From the NCBI GenBank assembly GCA_032716605.1, contig CM064573.1, forward strand, positions 1,389,356-1,453,355: a stretch of DNA of 64,000 bases. The letters are read 5' to 3'. The stretch is from Paralithodes platypus (taxonomy: Eukaryota > Arthropoda > Malacostraca > Decapoda > Lithodidae). Under the pieces are notes generated by a model that did no database searches, had not been told where the DNA came from, and saw nothing but the letters and a program-made list of their open reading frames with translations. The first letter of the stretch is position 1; each line of letters starts with the position of its first letter. This document shows positions 62,962 through 64,000 of this stretch, piece after piece. The position numbers were made by a program, and so were the translations under genes.

Positions 62962-63161
62962 TTAGCAATAAGAAAATAATAGAGTTCTCTCACTCTTATA
63001 ATTACCTCTCCAAAATTAGTTTTCTGCCCACAGCTAACTCAAAGACAACTGCAGAGGTTGAAGTAACTAAACTAAAGGTTTCTAAATACCCCAGATGGTA
63101 ACAGAGGCTTTAAAGTATCCCTAATCGGCTCAAAATCGCGTCATATGTGGGAGAGGGTTAA
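62066..63161 (+). mobile_element. MITE D1 with tandem copies of its own left terminus
   Basis: Left end TTAACCCTTTCAAACTCATA at 62066; right end TGTGGGAGAGGGTTAA at 63161. The ends match in inverted orientation over TTAACCCT.TC..A..CATATGACGC. The flank CTCGTTAA/TTAAGTCTCCTTAGTTT joins to CTCGTTAGGTCCACTTAGTTT at 61690, an empty site, so the element with TTAA duplication is defined. 62066-62961 is a 39-bp array whose unit begins with the terminus; 62962-63090 is unique interior; 63092-63161 is the long right end also found at 21759-21835. Confidence 0.8.
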
Positions 63162-63184
63162 GTCTCCTTAGTTTATTGTGGGGA

Positions 63185-63530
63185 GATTTATTTATTTAGT
63201 TAGTTTCATCCCTGGACCTCTATCAAGCTTAGACATAAATAAAATACAGAAAAACGAGACCCCCCCCCCCCCTTCATCAAGCTTAGTAAAACAAATGAAT
63301 AGCGAAATCCCTCTTCGAGAGAAATGTGTACATTTTTCGGTAGACAAATGTCCCAGCCAAGGGCCGGTTCCTCCTACATGACAGGCTCGCTATCGCTCGC
63401 CAGGAATACATCGAATACCTAAATGGCACGAAAGGTCAGAATAACGGCGAAGAAATGGGGGCGACCATCCCAGAACCTCCAAAGTAACGGGCCAAAACAT
63501 GAGGGAGAAGGGGTGACAAAAGAGTTGAAA
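63185..63530 (+). mobile_element. MITE B24
   Basis: Forward copy with a second ATCAAGCTTAG insertion (CTATCAAGCTTAG at 63221, CATCAAGCTTAG at 63275) around a C homopolymer. The core GGCTCGCTATCGCTCGCC is intact. Terminal TTAA motifs are not evident. Confidence 0.75.
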
Positions 63531-63700
63531 GTCATATACTGTACATCGAGGGGGCGGGGGGAGGGGGGGGGGGGTAATATATAATGGCCGTGTCTGTAAT
63601 TATCAAAACTGGTTATGGCCCTTAGTTTATTGTTATTATTATTATTAGCAAGAGTAGTGCGTGACGGGCCGATGATTTACGACTATTGATGACATTAGGT

Positions 63701-64000
63701 AGCCATTTGGCCCCATTCAACCAACTGTTTTAAGACGTTTACCCCTATATAGGTGTCAATATTTTCCTGGCGAGCGGTAGCGAGCCAGCATATATATATA
63801 TTTTTTTGACAGCAAGCTAAATTTGTAAATTTTTCGATAGAAAAATTTCTAAGCCGGATTTCTCCATACAATGCTGGCTCGCTATCGCTCGCCAGGAAGA
63901 AATCGACACCTGGATGGGGATAAACGTCTTAAAACAGTTGGCTGAATGGGGCCGAATGGATACAAGCCAGGGAAAGAAAGAAAAGGAGACAAAGATAAAA
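63701..64000. mobile_element. MITE A8, cut by window end
   Basis: Starts inside the left arm (CCATTTGGCCCCATTCAACC), contains the core, a deletion in the second hairpin (TTTCTAAGCCGG), and most of the right arm to AAGAAAAGGAGACAAAG at the window edge. Confidence 0.85.

Larger units (their letters stand above)
61600..63640 (+). repeat. Local segmental triplication containing MITE B and D
   Basis: The sequence TCGAGGGGG, GTAATATATAATGGC(C)GTGTC, GTAATTATCACGAAC and CTTAGTTTATT occurs at 61615-61720, 62000-62065 (continued at 63162-63180) and 63545-63635. Each is preceded or followed by a truncated MITE B. MITE D has inserted in the middle copy. Confidence 0.78.

Noticed and set aside
61797..62993. 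Nearly 400-codon minus-strand frame
   Set aside because: It runs through MITE B23, a G homopolymer region and the 39-bp array, so it is not a coherent protein.

Overview
The window looks like intergenic or repeat-dominated nuclear DNA from an arthropod, most likely a decapod crustacean. This is inferred from composition and element types, not from a host gene. The evidence is very dense microsatellites (CT/GA, CA/TG, AT, ACTC), many minisatellites with 15-72 bp units, CR1-like and I/R1-like non-LTR retrotransposons, several tRNA-derived SINEs and dozens of short TTAA-flanked inverted-repeat elements. I found no host protein-coding gene, rRNA or intact tRNA that I can support. Almost all long open frames are translations of tandem repeats.

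The dominant component is a set of short non-autonomous elements (MITEs), labelled here A, B, C, D, H, J and K. A (about 375 bp, 8 copies) and B (about 330-380 bp, 24 full or partial copies) share a core of three small hairpins and end at TTAA. C (about 215 bp), D and K begin TTAACCC. Several insertions can be read against an uninterrupted copy of the target elsewhere in the window: A6 in a SINE, A4 in MITE J, B next to a LINE tail in a minisatellite, and D in a local segmental duplication. TTAA is therefore the demonstrated target. TTAA targeting is typical of piggyBac-like transposases, but no transposase is visible here.

Layout: 1-4.8 kb holds a CR1 fragment, nested MITEs A/B/C/K, a dense inverted-repeat cluster with a perfect 95-bp palindrome arm, and G-rich DNA. 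4.8-12 kb holds a 30-bp array, a LINE-tail element with target duplications, MITE C3, and MITE C4 whose interior has become a 15-bp minisatellite, followed by a 63-bp array. 12.1-15.8 kb holds a 5'-truncated, frameshifted LINE with endonuclease, reverse transcriptase and RNase H. 16-19 kb holds LINE tails and diverged duplications. 19.3-23.4 kb holds MITE B copies, a CR1-2 tail and a 42-bp array. 23.6-28 kb holds SINEs, C-rich and G-rich blocks around a CpG-dense patch, and MITE C5/C6. 28.2-30.8 kb holds an AT-rich minisatellite bounded by two MITE A copies. 30.8-34.6 kb holds a CR1 inserted into another CR1 of opposite orientation. 35-45 kb holds MITE A/B/J copies, LINE fragments and microsatellites. 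46-50 kb holds a triplicated MITE B module with a 42-bp array. 50.4-54.1 kb holds an element pair H and a 35-bp array of 47 copies. 54.5-64 kb holds more A/B/C copies, 22-bp and 45-bp arrays, a LINE tail, and MITE D carrying 23 tandem copies of its own terminus.

Together these show one recurring process: TTAA MITEs insert into other repeats, and short segments inside or beside them then expand into minisatellites. That MITE/minisatellite network is the most interesting content of the window.
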